A program made the position numbers and the translations under genes. Below, piece after piece: positions 47,540 through 60,232 of a DNA stretch of 64,000 bases. Origin of the DNA: Petunia secreta (taxonomy: Eukaryota; Streptophyta; Magnoliopsida; Solanales; Solanaceae); the NCBI GenBank assembly GCA_029990175.1, contig JARKIP010000033.1, positions 20,505,001 through 20,569,000 of the forward strand. The letters are read 5' to 3'. Within the stretch, counting starts at the first letter, position 1. Each line of letters begins with the position of its first letter. The notes under the pieces are model-generated. The model was not told where the DNA came from and did no database searches. It saw only the letters and a list, made by a program, of their open reading frames with translations.

Positions 47540-48110
47540 GAAATTTTCAAAAATAGGCAGCCCACTACCCAAAATTACAAATAAGAGGCCATATTTTTTT
47601 TCATGCATAACACCCACCCCTAAAATTACAAATTTTAGCACTCCTTCATAAAAAATACCCTAGCAACCAAATCTCCCCCTTCCCAGCTACTAAGTCGCCG
47701 GCATACACCCTCTACCGCCAGTGGTGTCGTTATTTTTTTATATTTTATTGAATTTATGTTGTTTATTGCGTTTAAATCATTGCTTTGGACAAGTTTATAC
47801 ACACAAATCTCCCCCCAAAAAATAAATTATACATGAATATACATAGATAAATGTGTAGCAATGAGAGAAATACAAAAATATACACAAAAAAAGTAAAAAT
47901 TCATATAAACATCTTTAATATACAGATTTATTCACTCGCATATACACACTTATACAAATTTATACAATTTTATACATTGTATAAATTTGTATAAAATTGT
48001 ATAAACTTGTATAAACTTGCGGCGACTGCTATCTCAGGAAAAGGGTGACAACTCGGGTAAGATTCGAAAATATGGACTATTTTTGATAATTTTCGTCTTT
48101 TGCTTGGCTT
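47540..48110. repeat. Nested non-autonomous element with ttatacaa VNTR core
   Basis: The left end gaaattttcaaaaataggc and the right end, read in reverse, gaaaattatcaaaaatagtc form diverged inverted termini. The core (47790-48020) repeats tatacaaatt/aatttgtata words, and a GC-rich patch (gtcgccggcatacaccctct) lies at the left. The organisation parallels the MULE-like elements at 9172 and 25600. Confidence 0.5.
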
Positions 48111-48369
48111 TAGTGTAATTATCCCTAAAGGGGGACTTTACCATCGAGCCAAGGCCCAATGCCAATAATTTTAATACTTTATTATACTTAAATATAATTA
48201 TTATTTAAATATATATAAATTAAGAAATTTATTCGGTTCGGTATTTTTTCAGTTTATTTTATAAAATTAAAAACCTACCATAATTATTCAGTACGATTAT
48301 AAATTTATATCAAAATCTAGGATTTTACTAAAAATAACCTAATAATCGGTTCGGTTCAGATCCAATCTT

Positions 48370-49447
48370 ATTGTCGAAGGGGAAAATAATGGGTGTGAAT
48401 AAATCTTATTGTACTCGAACCTTAGTTTAATTGAAGGATGAGGTAATCACAGCATAAACGATAGCGGGTACAAGTACAACTAATGTTTGACCTATTAGGC
48501 TTATATTTAATGGATGTATATATATTGTAATATTTTAACGTTGTTTGCTTTCATATCTCATCTTCAGCTGTACCTGTATATATGATCTTCTTTAAGCATG
48601 ATTCTTGCCAACTGATGATCAACTAGCTAGGATTATTAAAGTCAACTAGACAAGTCATGAAATTTTTTATTGTCGAAGGGGAAATTAATAGACGAAATCT
48701 CTCTTATGAGTTGACATTTATTAGGAGCAATCTTTTGGCATATAACAACGTGTGTTAATTTATAGGTCATTTATTGTACCATTTTTGAGATATAACAAGT
48801 AAATGTTAAAATATATGTAACATATATCACAAAAATAAAATCACTATGTTCGTAGAATATTGAGAAGGCACTATAATAATTTTATTGCATTTTTATATAT
48901 GGTGTAATTTCAATAAAATGCTCTAAAGTGGGTTTTTTACATGCTTTAGATTTGACAATCACTATGTCCGATTTTTAAGTATAATAATCAAAAGAATATA
49001 CTAAGTATGCTTAAACCCATATGATGGATGATGATAAGGATAACAATATTAAAATCACAACCAGAAGACCACAGATCTTTAAAGGTTGTTTATATCCAAG
49101 TAAAACAGCACATTTAAGTATCATTTTTACTGGTTAATAATCGTTAACATTATGTACTCAAGTCAAAAGAAAGAAAAAGGCTGCCAATTAAAGAAAGAGA
49201 AACAGAAAAGGAGATGAAAATGGATAAAATAAGGGGCAGAGAATCTCCAGCCATAACATGCTTTTAGTGAACATTGATTGAAAATTTAATATGATTAACA
49301 TTCACTTTAATACATCATGACATATTGACATTATTCAATTAACAAGTGGACTTCTTTTTCTTTTTGATTCCATCATATTCCAAACGATTGATTCTTAAAC
49401 CCAGGTTTCAACCTTTTCCTTGTTTGTTTTCCCTTAGATTGCCTGCA
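48370..49447. other. Non-coding AT-rich DNA left of the Kaonashi MULE
   Basis: No gene is visible. The phrase attgtcgaaggggaaa occurs twice, at about 48370 and 48670, as a direct repeat about 300 bp apart. The rest is unremarkable. Confidence 0.5.
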
Positions 49448-49456
49448 TAGTTGTTA

Positions 49457-49525
49457 GGGTTTTTTTTACACAAATATACAAATTTTCACTCTTAATTACA
49501 TAAAAATAGTAATATTTTTCTAATT
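49457..49525 (+). repeat. Left terminal inverted repeat of the Kaonashi MULE
   Basis: The stretch from gggttttttttacacaaata through ttaattac and aatatttttc aligns with the reverse complement of the right end with gaps and substitutions. It is AT-rich and starts directly after the 9-bp duplication. Confidence 0.75.
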
Positions 49526-49896
49526 ACAATGCATGACAATATTTTTCCTAGCAAAATGGCAATGTATAAATACTTTATTCCAACTCTATTTATAGAAACT
49601 GAAACCCTTATTTTTTTTTCTCTGTTTTTTCCTCTCTCTAGCTCCTTACAGTTTTCTAATTCACTCCGCCTCCAATAACAAATCTGCAACTACTCAAAAT
49701 CATTACTTTTCTGTTTCTATTTGTTTCTACACAGCGTACTCTGTTTTCGATCAAAAATTCTACAAAGCTGCTACCGTTTCTCCACTGTGTCGGGTCTGTT
49801 TCTGCTCTGTGTCGCGGCTATTTCGCCTCTGTTTCTGGTTGCTGTTACGAGTGCTGTACAATTTAAACAGATCAAAATCGAAACTTTACAATAGAT

Positions 49897-52800
49897 ATGG
49901 CACAAATACAAATTCTACTAAAACATAGTGGAAGATGGGACAAATTCGACAATTATATTGATTTTGTTGTTGATGCAATCGCGATAAATTCAGATTCAAA
50001 CTTTCAAATGCTTCGTGATACAGTTGCGAAGCAACTGAACATTGATCTGACGAGAAAAATTGTTAAAATAAAGTATAAGATAATGGAAAAAAGTCCGGGT
50101 TTAGAAATACACAATGACATGGGTGTTTTAGTGTATACAGGATTGAAAATAGAGAAAAAAGGAATAGAAATCTATCCACTTTGTATCACACTAGAAGATA
50201 TTGTTGAGGATCAAGGGTTCTGGAGTGATAGACAAAGCATAAGGAGTCGTGATACAGTGGGAGACTGTGTTGATACTGACAGAAACAGTTGCACTATAGA
50301 CACGAACATTGATGATACGCTTATCAGTAGTGCTGAAACGGTAGAACTACTGATTAAAGGAACTTGTGATGAGCACGAGGTAGAAGAAGTTGCAGTAATT
50401 ACCAATAGCTTGCAAAACGAGATACTAGAGGGCCAAGTGTACGTTAACAAAAACACTGTAGTAATGGCCATGAAACGATTTGCAATAAGAGAAAAGGTTC
50501 AGTTTAAGGTTGAGAGATCAAGCGCAACAAGGTATTAAATCTCAGTATTTTTGTTTTGTATCAATTTATTTCATATTGTATCATTGTATCTGTTTCTGTG
50601 TAACAGTATCATAAGTACTCTAAGAAATGTTCTTGATATCAGTGTATCTGCTATGTGTCTTTTGTGTATATGAATTTTTATAGTTTATATTTTGTACCAC
50701 ACTGTGTGAGTTTGTTTCATGAACAAACAGTTTGTATATTGTATCTGAAATGTGTATTTTGTTTCAAGCAATAACAATTTATATGTCAGATACAGTTTGT
50801 GAATTATGTATCATATTTTATCTGATTTATAACTGTACCATCTCTGATTATATCATACATGGCTGTTAGAAATTAAGTAAATCGTACTTGTATCATACTG
50901 TACAATTTTGTATATGTTACTTAATTTCTGTAGCTTTCTGTATCATGTAATATTTTTCTGTATCATACTGTATCTGCAGCTACTCCCTGATATGCAAAGG
51001 TGAAAATTGCAAATGGAAATTTAGGGCCTCAAGCTTGAATTCATCAAGTTTGTTCAAAGTTAGAGAATTCACCAATGAACACACATGTCCATACAAAGAA
51101 AGAGTTTATGGGCAAGTGCAGCTTACATCACGAATGATTGGTATGATTGTCAAGGACAGGGTTGATGACCCAAAGCCGACCTACAAGCCTAAAGAGATAA
51201 TGGACGAAATGCAGAGGTGTTATGGTATACACATAGATTATATGAAGGCTTGGAGAGCAAAAGAAATGGCCATTGCAATGATACGAGGAGACCCAACTGA
51301 ATCTTACAAGAAGCTGCCAAGTTACCTTTATATGTTAGAGCAAAGAAACCCAGGGTCAGTTGTTGCTTTGCATGCAAGTGAGGACCATTTGTTCAAGTAC
51401 GCTTTTGTTGCTTTGAATGCTTCAATAAAGGGATTTCAACATTGCAAACTAATCGTAGTCGTTGATGGTAGCTTCCTAAAAGCAGCGCACAAAGGATCAT
51501 TCCTAGCGGCTAGTACATTAGATGCAGCAGGTAAATCGATTTCTAACGGTACCTGTTGTATCATACTGTTTCAACTGTTTGTATCATAATATTTCAGCAT
51601 CTCTCATTTGTTTCATATTGTTTCAGCTTTGTATCAGACTGTTTGAACTTTGGTATCAAGATTTTTAAGACCATATATTATCTGTTTCATCATCTTTTAT
51701 CTATATCAGACTGTTTCACTTTTGTATCAAACTATTTCCAGCTTTTGTATCAGGCTTTTTCAGACACATGGTTTATTTGTATCATACTGCTTCAATTTTT
51801 GTATCAGCTTTGTATCAAACCGTTTGAACTCTGCTACAGACTTTTTAAAGCCATCTATTTCTCTCTGTTAAATCATGTTTTATCTGTATCAGACTGTTTC
51901 ACTTTGTATCAAATATTTACAGATTTTTGCTATCAGTTTCTTTGAGGACTTTAACTTTCTATTTGAATCAGACTGTTTCAATTTCTACTTGTGTGGCACT
52001 GTTTCAAATATTTATCTTGCTGTTTCTGTCCATAGGTAGCATATTGCCGCTTGCGTATGCAATTGTTGATTCAGAGAACGATGCCTCATGGCAATGGTTC
52101 TTTGAAAAGTTCAAATATGCTTACGGTGAGAGAGAAAACATGTGTGTTGTGTCAGACCGTAATGAAAGCATAATTAAAGTTACTACAATCATATATCCTC
52201 AGGTCCCACACTATGCATGCATATGGCACTTGTGAAACAACCTCAAGACTAAGTTCAAGAAATGTGAAGACAAGCTCCATGAAACATTCTTCAGTATGGC
52301 AAAGGCATACACCATACAGGAATTTGACACATACATGAACAGTGTGGAAAAAATGAATAAACGTATCAAAGCATACTTGCTAAACGCTGGATACCAGAAA
52401 TGGTCAAGGGCGCATTCAACAGTAAATAGGGGGTTTACAATGACATCAAACATTGCAGAATCCTTGAATGCAGTCAACAGGGATGCGCGTGATATGCCTG
52501 TAGTCGCATTTATGCAGTACATGCGCTCACTGATTGGGACTTGGACTGATGATAACAGAAAGAAAGCACATGAGACATTCACACCTCTTGGATTCAAGTA
52601 CAACAAAATACTGGATGGATACAGAAGCAGAGCTATGCAGCTAAATGTAGTATAGAAATTGTTTCATTTCCACTGTATCTAAGTTCTTTCATCCTGTATC
52701 TTCCTTGTATTTTTTGTTTCAAAAATGTATCATCCTGTGTGTTGTAGATACATTCAACAGGAAATGAAGCAGCTATCTATGACGGTGAAAAAAAAATCAT

Positions 52801-53185
52801 TGTTAATCTGATTGAACGGACATGCTGTTGTGGAAAATTTCAAATGGAAGAACTGCCCTGTGTGCATGCTTTGGCTATTCTAAATGACAAAGGCCTGGAA
52901 GAAGAAGATTACAGCTGTAACTACTACTCAACAAAGTCCCTGGTAAAGACATACGAGTTCCATGTTAATCCGATACCAGATGAAAGCAGATGGGAGATTC
53001 CAGCATTTGTTTCAGAAATTGAACTACTCCCGCCAGTTGCTAGACGGCCACCAGGAAGGCCAAAAACTACTAGATACAAACCACAATGGGAAGTACATGC
53101 AAAAAGGACAAAGATTACGTGTGCAAATTGTGGTCGCGAAGGACACAACAGAAAAACTTGCACACATCCTCCGAAGCCCAAATAG
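49897..53185 (+). pseudogene. Mutator-like transposase, four exons, single nonsense codon
   Basis: Exons are 49897-50531, 50980-51530, 52036-52646 and 52748-53185. Junctions are GT-AG and all phases agree, giving a 745-codon frame with one internal stop (TGA at 52233-52235, where relatives have Trp in the CIWHLW motif). Domains in order are an N-terminal PB1-like region, a MuDR DNA-binding domain spanning exons 1-2 (CKGENCKWKF and EHTC zinc ligands), then a MULE DDE core. The catalytic residues are Asp in VVVDGS, Asp in VVSDRN and Glu in NIAESLN. A SWIM finger (CCCGKFQMEELPCVH) and a terminal CCHC knuckle (CANCGREGHNRKTC) follow. The enzyme would cut and move the element; everything except the nonsense codon looks functional. 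Confidence 0.92.
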
Positions 53186-53841
53186 AACTTTTTTTAGTTC
53201 TTTCTTTGTCATTGAATCTGAAGTGTTAGAAGTGATACCGTTTGAGAATTGTTGCGTGATTGTTTCAAGATATTCCCCAACTTTTAATACATTTAGCTGT
53301 CTGTAGCAGACTGTTTCATGACTGTATGAAACTGTTTCATGATTGTATGAAACTGTTTCACCTTTATGTTATACTTCTTTTTTTCCAAATTGGACCTGAA
53401 TGGTTAAAAGTGATACAGTTTCACAAGTGGTTGCTGAGATAGTCAAGATAATTTCAACTGTTTCTGTGTCAATTTAGCTATCTGATACATTTAATAATTG
53501 TGTCAAACTGTTTCATAGTTGTGTTTAACTGTTTCTTTGTTATTGAATCTGACTAGTTAGAAGTGATACAGTTTCACAAGTGGTTGCTGAGGTAGTGAAG
53601 ATAATTTCAACTGTTTCTATGTCAACTTAGCTATCTGATACAGTTAATAATTGTATGAAACTGTTTCACACTTCAAAAAGGGACAAAAATAAAAGACAAT
53701 TGCTATAAAGTATAAACCTTCCGAAACTGTTATTACATAAATAGTGAGTACAACAAACAACATCCAGAACAAACAACATACTAAAGTAGAAACGGTTACT
53801 CCTTGAAACATAACCATAGAAACATCACAAAAGAAACAGAA
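53186..53841. other. Intergenic region between the convergent MULE genes, rich in ctgtttca/tgtatgaa words
   Basis: Degenerate copies of actgtttcatgattgtatga and of a longer unit (gatacagtttcacaagtggt followed by tgctgagatag/tgctgaggtag) are repeated around 53280-53680. No ORF is credible. Both genes end at its edges, so it should contain their terminators. Confidence 0.6.
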
Positions 53842-56800
53842 CTAATGGTTGGGATTGGCAACTCGTAAATGACGCTTTATGGCGCCTTTTCGCTTAGCAA
53901 GACGCCCTGGATTTTCACATGCGCTCACTGCATCTAAATCAATCTTCCTTTTGCCATAATCCCAAAGCAGCGTTGCAAGACGGCCACAGTAAATACCTAT
54001 ATCAAAGTCAGGCACACTTGTGATATCAGTCTCAGAAATAAAGTACTCCGCATACGCCATGATAAACATTCCACAATCCCTGAAACAGTGACAAAAAATG
54101 ACAATACATACAGTTAGTAATTCTGAAACAGATGTGATTCAGATACAGGGAAAAGAAAGGGAAAAGAAACATACAGGGAACCATGACTCTATTGCGGAAG
54201 GTCTGGAACAAAGAAAAACCCAAAAGGATCATCTAGATCTGCATCAGCATATACTTCACTCGTAAGAATATCAATGTCGGGCCTTGACTGGTAAAATTCG
54301 GTCAGTACAAGATACCGTGGCAACAACTCGGCAATCTTTTCAACAACTTCAACAACAGCTGCATTATGACGAGCACCCCCACCACTCATTGAATCGTATA
54401 TCCCAATGGAGCTATCCTTGAATGATACTACACCCAACACCCAATGACAGAGAGACTTTATGTTAATCGGGAGCAGAACATAGTCAACCTCTACCCAAGG
54501 CACATTTTCAGGGATCTTGCAGCCTCTAATGTAGCTAGCAACAGAATCAACATCAGAAAGCACTGAAACATCCTTGCCACTATTCACATACTTTTCATAG
54601 ACAATCTCAATCATCGTTTTAAACCAACAGTCAGTAGTACTGAAGGATAATTCAGTCTTCGGTCGATACTTTCCTTGCTTACGCAAGTAGTAGAAAACAA
54701 CATTAACATGCTGTAACATTCAAAAAAAATATTAATGATATAAATAGATGATACATTACAGAAACAATGAAGAAAAAAACAAAATTACAGTTACAGATAC
54801 ACCGAGAAAGAAAAAGAAACAGTACAGGTGCATATGCACATACACAAATATAAAAGAAACAGAAACACAGCCTCACACAGTAGAAGAAACAGAAAAGATA
54901 CAAAACACACACAGACTAAAAAGAAAAACAAAATAAACTTACTGAATCCTGCAATGTATGACCACCATGCAACAAATATAGAACCACATCCGAGTTGACA
55001 CAGTTTTGACTCTGAATTGAAACTCATATGGAAGTATATTGTCAGTTTTGGAATAGGCACAAATCCTAAAAATAAAAGCCAAAACAAACATGAATTAAAA
55101 CAATATCAACATAATAAATGATACAATAAACAAGCATTGAAGGGGAACAAACCTTCATTTTTTCCGCTTAGCAAGATCATCAACAAATGATACAAACCTA
55201 TTTAATAATTCTTCATCAACATCCTCTGTGACGGGAACACAAAATGGATGCCTTTGCAACATCAAAGATTTGGGCGAAACATAATTGGCACTAGCACCAG
55301 AAGCAAACTCACGCAGAAAAGGTGAAACATCATATTTACCAGGACGCTTCACCCTTACCAACGCCTGTGATAGTGTACTAGTATCCGCACGTGGACTCGC
55401 ATCCTTATTCTCACGGTCACTAACCAACATAATATCAGAATCATCAGCATTGTGCTCAATGGGCTCTTCATCAGCAACACTATCATGAGGCATTTCAGCA
55501 ACCCTAGCACCATGCTCTGCAGCAACAGTATCAGAAGCATCTTCAGCAACACTGGAATTAGGATCTGCAACAACAGTATCAGCAGGCATTTCAGCAACCC
55601 TAGCACCATGCTCTGCAGCAACAGTATCAGAAGCATCTTCAGCAACAGCGGCAGCAGCATCTGCTTCAACAGTATCAGTGGCTGCTTCAGAAACAGTGGC
55701 ACCAGGTTCTCCAGCAACATGGTTGATTTCAAATTGTTTCTTCACATTCTTAATGGTATCGGCAATGTTACGGTCCATCTCCGCAAACTGCTCGTCCGTC
55801 CAATCATCAAAGAAATCATCCAATGTAAAAGAAGGTCCGGGAATATCTTTCTTAGAAAATGAAGCACCATCAACAGAATAACCTTTAATAAACTAATACA
55901 AAAAAAAAAAAATTAACGTCAGAAACAATGTACAAAGATATAATACAGTTTACAAACAAGGGAGAAACAAAAGGCTTAAAAAAGAGAGGAAAAAAAAGGC
56001 AAACGCGCACCTCATCAGGTTTAGGAGTCTTTAGAAAATCTTGGCTGAAATTCAAACCAAGGTCGAAGTTTGAGAATTGCAATGAAGGGGTCAAAGGAAC
56101 CTTGGTTGAAACTGTTGCAGCCATTGGAACACGTTCTCTAATAACAACTCTTTCAACATGACTGACACCACCATCAGCAGACAACACAGTAACATCTTTT
56201 CCGCTGCCGCTTGCTACATTAGTCGCTCCACCAGTAGCACATGGCTAAAAAAACAAAACGAAAAATAATTCATAAAAATAAGAAACAGTAGATGTACAAA
56301 TTCATTGGCTTGTTAAACTGTTTCTATTTGAAACTATCTGTAGCTATTTGTATCTAAAGTATCTAGTTGTTTCAACATAAATGAAATAAGATACATACCG
56401 TAACATTAGCCGTATCAACATTTAAACTGTCTGTATCACCAACATCGGATTGAAACTTTTCTGTAGCATCAACATCATCAGAATTGAGCTTCTATGTATC
56501 ACCACTAGCAGGTGGTGTCTGTGGTGAACCTTGACAATTATCTGCACCACTTTGAGTACCCTGTATAAAAAAAAAAAAAAGGTAATTGAAACGAACATTA
56601 CATCGACAAGAAACAATAAACAGTTTCTTCAACAATTAATACATGTCCTTGCGCAAGTAGCTTAATTGCATCAACAACTTTTCTAAGCTCCTCACCAAAG
56701 AATTCCTTGACATTATTAAACTGATCATCAACCTTCAAAAGAAACAAAGGCAAAACAGTATGATAATAATTCTAACTGTTTAAACAAAGTAAAAACACAT

Positions 56801-59145
56801 AAACAGAAATAATCCTCACATGACCCTTTAATAACTCCAAGTCATTGCTAAGCTGAAACAAAAAACAAAAACTGTATCAGAATGTGCCAAAAAACAGTAT
56901 CACAAATATTCAAGCGACTGAATGACTCAATATTAAAAACTAAACATACCTTCTCAACTGAGCGAGTCAATATGTCAATCTTAGCATCATTTTCAAACAC
57001 CGGCGCAGGTTTCGACAAATTTGACTGTGCCTGCTTTACAGCAGTTTCAGAAGGAATGTGGACAAAATCGGCAGAAGAGGAGGGACCAGACCCTACATGG
57101 CGGAGAAAAATATCATCCTCACTAGAATCTTGCATAGCATCCGCAACAGGTGCGACCGTATCATCCATGAACTCCAATCTGGCCAACTCAGCAACAGTTG
57201 GCTGCATAGGCCGGAAAACAGGCTGGACCATACATAACAGTACACAAATCAATGAAAATAGATACAAAAACAGATAAAAAAATATGCAAAACAGAAGCAT
57301 GAAGAATGAAACAGATACAATAGAAATGAAAACAGATACAAAACAATGAAAGTATACCTTGTTGACTGGGTCCTCTAAAATCTTACAAATTGTCTTATAC
57401 TTTGAAAGATTACTCGTCACTTTCCAGTTCAAGATACGAGGACTTCGACTCCTAACGCGCATAGCTACTGATGACGGAATGTTTGTCCAACACTCATAAA
57501 ACCATACTTGCAACGCAGAAGGCAAACCTACCACCCGAAAATATGCACTAGTAGTTTTAACCTTCTTGTGAATACTATCAAACAATTCTTTGAACGAATC
57601 AATACCCCATGGATAGTCATTGTAAAGACCAGACTCAACCAAATGAAAGTATTTCTTAGATACAGTTTGAACATCAGATACCGACATCACAAAATTCACA
57701 ATAACATACAGAACTGCAATCTTAACTGCATCCTCATCACCAATCCACTTCCGTTGAATAAAAGCATTCTTAATATCTACATGAGACACCTTCTCCACAG
57801 TCGGGAAGTAACTACTCATCAACCGATTTGGACCACTCGTATCAAGAGAACTTAGAGTATCCCCATAACACTTTAAACCAGACACTACTGCAAACTCACG
57901 CAACCCAAATTGCAAACGTGAACCATTCACACAAACCTCAAACGTACAAGGCGTGGAGGACGCAATCTCACGCACCAGCAAAGACCGAAGCAACTGGTTC
58001 TGAACGGGCAAATGTTCTAACTGTAACAAATAACCAAAACAGGTCTTTTTGAACATTCCCAACTGCATAGGGCTTAACACATCCTTCATATGCGTTCCAA
58101 TATCACCATCCGTAATAAGACGTAGATGAAACTCTTTCCAATTAAAATCCCGGGGTATATAAAACGATACAGCCTATAAAGGAAAAAACAAACTCAGTTA
58201 AAAAACAGTAAGTACAATACATAAACATTAAAAATCAATGCAGAAACAAGAAAAGACACAATAAAAAATACTACAACACACAATAAGCAAAAGTAACATA
58301 CAATGATACAATCAACAAACAAGAAAAGATAGAAACATTAAAAAAACATACAGAACCAGTACAAAAACAACAGCAACAGTAAATAAACTACAGCAACAGA
58401 AAAATGGAATTCAAAAACAGTAAAAGACACAGATACAGGAACAACGAAAAGCCTACCGAACCAGTAAAAAAAAACTACAGCAATAATAAATAAACTACAG
58501 CAACAGTAAAATGCAATTCAGAAACAGTAAAAGACACAGATACAATAATATATGCTAAAGAACAACGAAAAGCCTACCAAAGCAGTACAAACACTACAAC
58601 AAACAGTAAAAGGCACAGATACAGTAAATATGCTAAACAAACAATAAATACACTAAACAAATACTAAATGCACTAAACAAACAAGGAAAAAACTACATAA
58701 ACAGTAATAATAACATACAGAAATACTAAAACACACAGCAAAAACAGAAAAAAAACTACAGAAACAATGAATACACTGAAGAAACACTAACTTACAAAAA
58801 ATACAGCAAGAACCAACAAATTAATAATTTGATAAACAGAAATAGAAACAAAATTACATGTAATGCCACATCAGCCAACACAGCAATCCGACTTTTCTTC
58901 AACGGTCGAGCATCTTCTTCAAAATCATCATCAGCATCAACCAAAACTTTAGCTTTACCTATACCCGTAGCAGGAGAGGCAGACGACCGCGTCACACGCT
59001 TCAATTGTTCCGGGGTTTCTTTCGGCTTAAAAACAGGAACTTTTACTTTTAAAACTGATTTCGACCCAATTTTATTTACATTTTTATCATGTTTCGTTTT
59101 ACTCCTAAGTTCCCTAGAACTAGAAGACGAACTAGAATTAGACAT
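53842..59145 (-). pseudogene. Ulp1-like (C48) cysteine protease with DUF1985, eleven exons, broken
   Basis: Minus-strand exons inferred by hand: 59145-58858, 58173-57358, 57222-56950, 56852-56820, 56732-56643, 56560-56399, 56244-56011, about 55900-55140, about 55070-54950, 54710-54175 and 54079-53842. Exon 1 is Ser/Lys-rich. Exon 2 carries DUF1985 (LREFAVVSGLKC and EDPVNK). Exon 8 is Ala/Glu-rich with a 96-bp internal repeat. Exons 10-11 hold the peptidase: His in LCHWVLGVV, Asp in IGIYDSM and the catalytic Cys in LDCGMFIMAYAEYF formed at the last junction. Breaks are a TAG in exon 6, an apparent shift at the A-run ending exon 8, a one-base deletion in exon 9, and a TAG near the end of exon 10. 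The family descends from SUMO/ubiquitin-like proteases; its role in the MULE is unknown. Confidence 0.87.
55491..55650 (-). repeat. 96-bp direct repeat in the protease gene
   Basis: The plus-strand word catttcagcaaccctagcac at 55491 recurs at 55587. About 60 bp are nearly identical in each copy. In the protein it duplicates the AEDASDTVAAEHGARVAEMP block, in frame. Confidence 0.9.
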
Positions 59146-59524
59146 TGAAATGAAACCCTAAAAAATCAAACCCTAAAAAATGAAAAAAACTCGAAATTTA
59201 AACACTGAAAATCAGTTATGAAATGCTTCACAAACAGATATGATAGTGGAGAAAGTGGGGAAGAAAATGGGAGAGAAAAAGTAGGGAGAAACGGTTAAGA
59301 TACACGGATGATACAAAGGCAGAGGAGTAGAAACAACGCTGAAACAATTGAAAAAATGGTAAAACTGAGAAAATAAGGAAAAACAATATGTTAGCACAAA
59401 TTTTGTAAAAATTACAAAAACGCCCCCAAACTGTACCAAAATAAAGAAAGAAATAAAAGTAGCAATATTTTTTGAAATAAAATGCTATATTTGTAATTAG
59501 CTTGTGTTTTTCTCTATTTAGGGT

Positions 59525-59592
59525 TATTTTGCTAAAATATTGTTATGTTTGGTAATTAAGTGCTAAAACTTGTACTATTATGTAAAAATTCC
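59525..59592 (-). repeat. Right terminal inverted repeat of the Kaonashi MULE
   Basis: Read in reverse it begins ggaatttttacataatagta and continues cacttaattacc and aacaatatttt, parallel to the left end. The 9-bp target duplication follows directly at 59593. Confidence 0.75.
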
Positions 59593-59878
59593 TAGTTGTT
59601 ACAACTTACAATATCAAACATATAGTCAAGACATTGGGTGGCAATATTTCTCTTAAAATCGTGTGATATGAAGTACTCGCTAATTGAATCCTCCGCGCAG
59701 GATCTGCTTTAAAGGAGAGGCTTCTCTCTTAAGTTTCACCATGCGGGGGCTCGAATTTAACACATCTATTCAAAATAGAGGGATCGCATTCATTTGGTCC
59801 TACTATGTATTCATGGTGAAAATATTTAAAGCCTATTGAGCTGCAACCGGCTGTCTTAGGACAAAAAGGTGTTCCTAT

Positions 59879-60225
59879 CGGTTGCGGAGCCACCTTATGT
59901 AGAAGGTTCGTCGAAAAATAATACTATGTATATAGATCAAATTCTGATTTTGATGGTTATATATCATATATTGGACACCCTTAAAAAAAAAGAAAGATTT
60001 AGTGCAATGGTCAAGGGTGTTCTAGGAAAAACTAGCTGCTCAAGTTTGATTCCCATAAAAAATATTTTTATCATCCTTTTTATTTTTTTCCAAAACAAAG
60101 TAAATCTCGAAAGCGGACACGGTTTGGTCTAAAATATTCCGTGCACCCATACATTATCATTTTTTTTTTGTTTTTATGTTTTTAAAGTTTGAATACCCTT
60201 AACAAGAATTCTGGCTACGCCACTG
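59879..60225. mobile_element. hAT-type MITE
   Basis: The left end cggttgcggagccaccttat and the right end attctggctacgccactg form imperfect inverted repeats of the cagtggcgtagcc class. The AT-rich body has a tagtgcaatggtcaagggtg word. Possible 8-bp target copies (gttcctat/actcctac) match only partly. Confidence 0.6.
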
Positions 60226-60232
60226 ACTCCTA

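Larger units (their letters stand above)
43604..48360 (-). mobile_element. Degenerate hAT transposon
   Basis: The left end begins near 43604 with aggggtgtcaatgatttggt, a hAT-type terminus, followed by cggttcggt-type subterminal words. Similar words (ttcggttcggta, ggttcggttcagat) occur at 48220-48360 at the right, though the exact right terminus and the 8-bp target duplication are not clear. Between them is a minus-strand hAT transposase relic with foreign and nested insertions. Confidence 0.72.
49457..59592 (+). mobile_element. Kaonashi-type MULE (Mutator-like) with transposase and Ulp1-like protease genes
   Basis: The 10,136-bp element is flanked by a perfect 9-bp target duplication TAGTTGTTA at 49448-49456 and 59593-59601, the length that Mutator elements produce. 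Ends are diverged inverted repeats (gggttttttttacac... and, in reverse, ggaatttttacata...). It holds a plus-strand MuDR-type transposase (49897-53185) and a convergent minus-strand Ulp1-like cysteine-protease gene with DUF1985 (59145-53842). MULEs carrying a captured Ulp1-like gene are known as Kaonashi elements in Arabidopsis, rice and melon. Both genes carry disabling changes, so this copy is not autonomous as it stands. Confidence 0.95.

Noticed and set aside
51556..51945. Phe/Tyr/Leu-rich frame suggesting a membrane protein
   Set aside because: It lies in intron 2 of the MULE transposase and translates the tgtttca/tgtatca word repeats.
54703..55087. Cys/Phe-rich minus-strand frames resembling membrane segments
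   Set aside because: They read intron sequence of the Ulp1-like gene plus one shifted exon.
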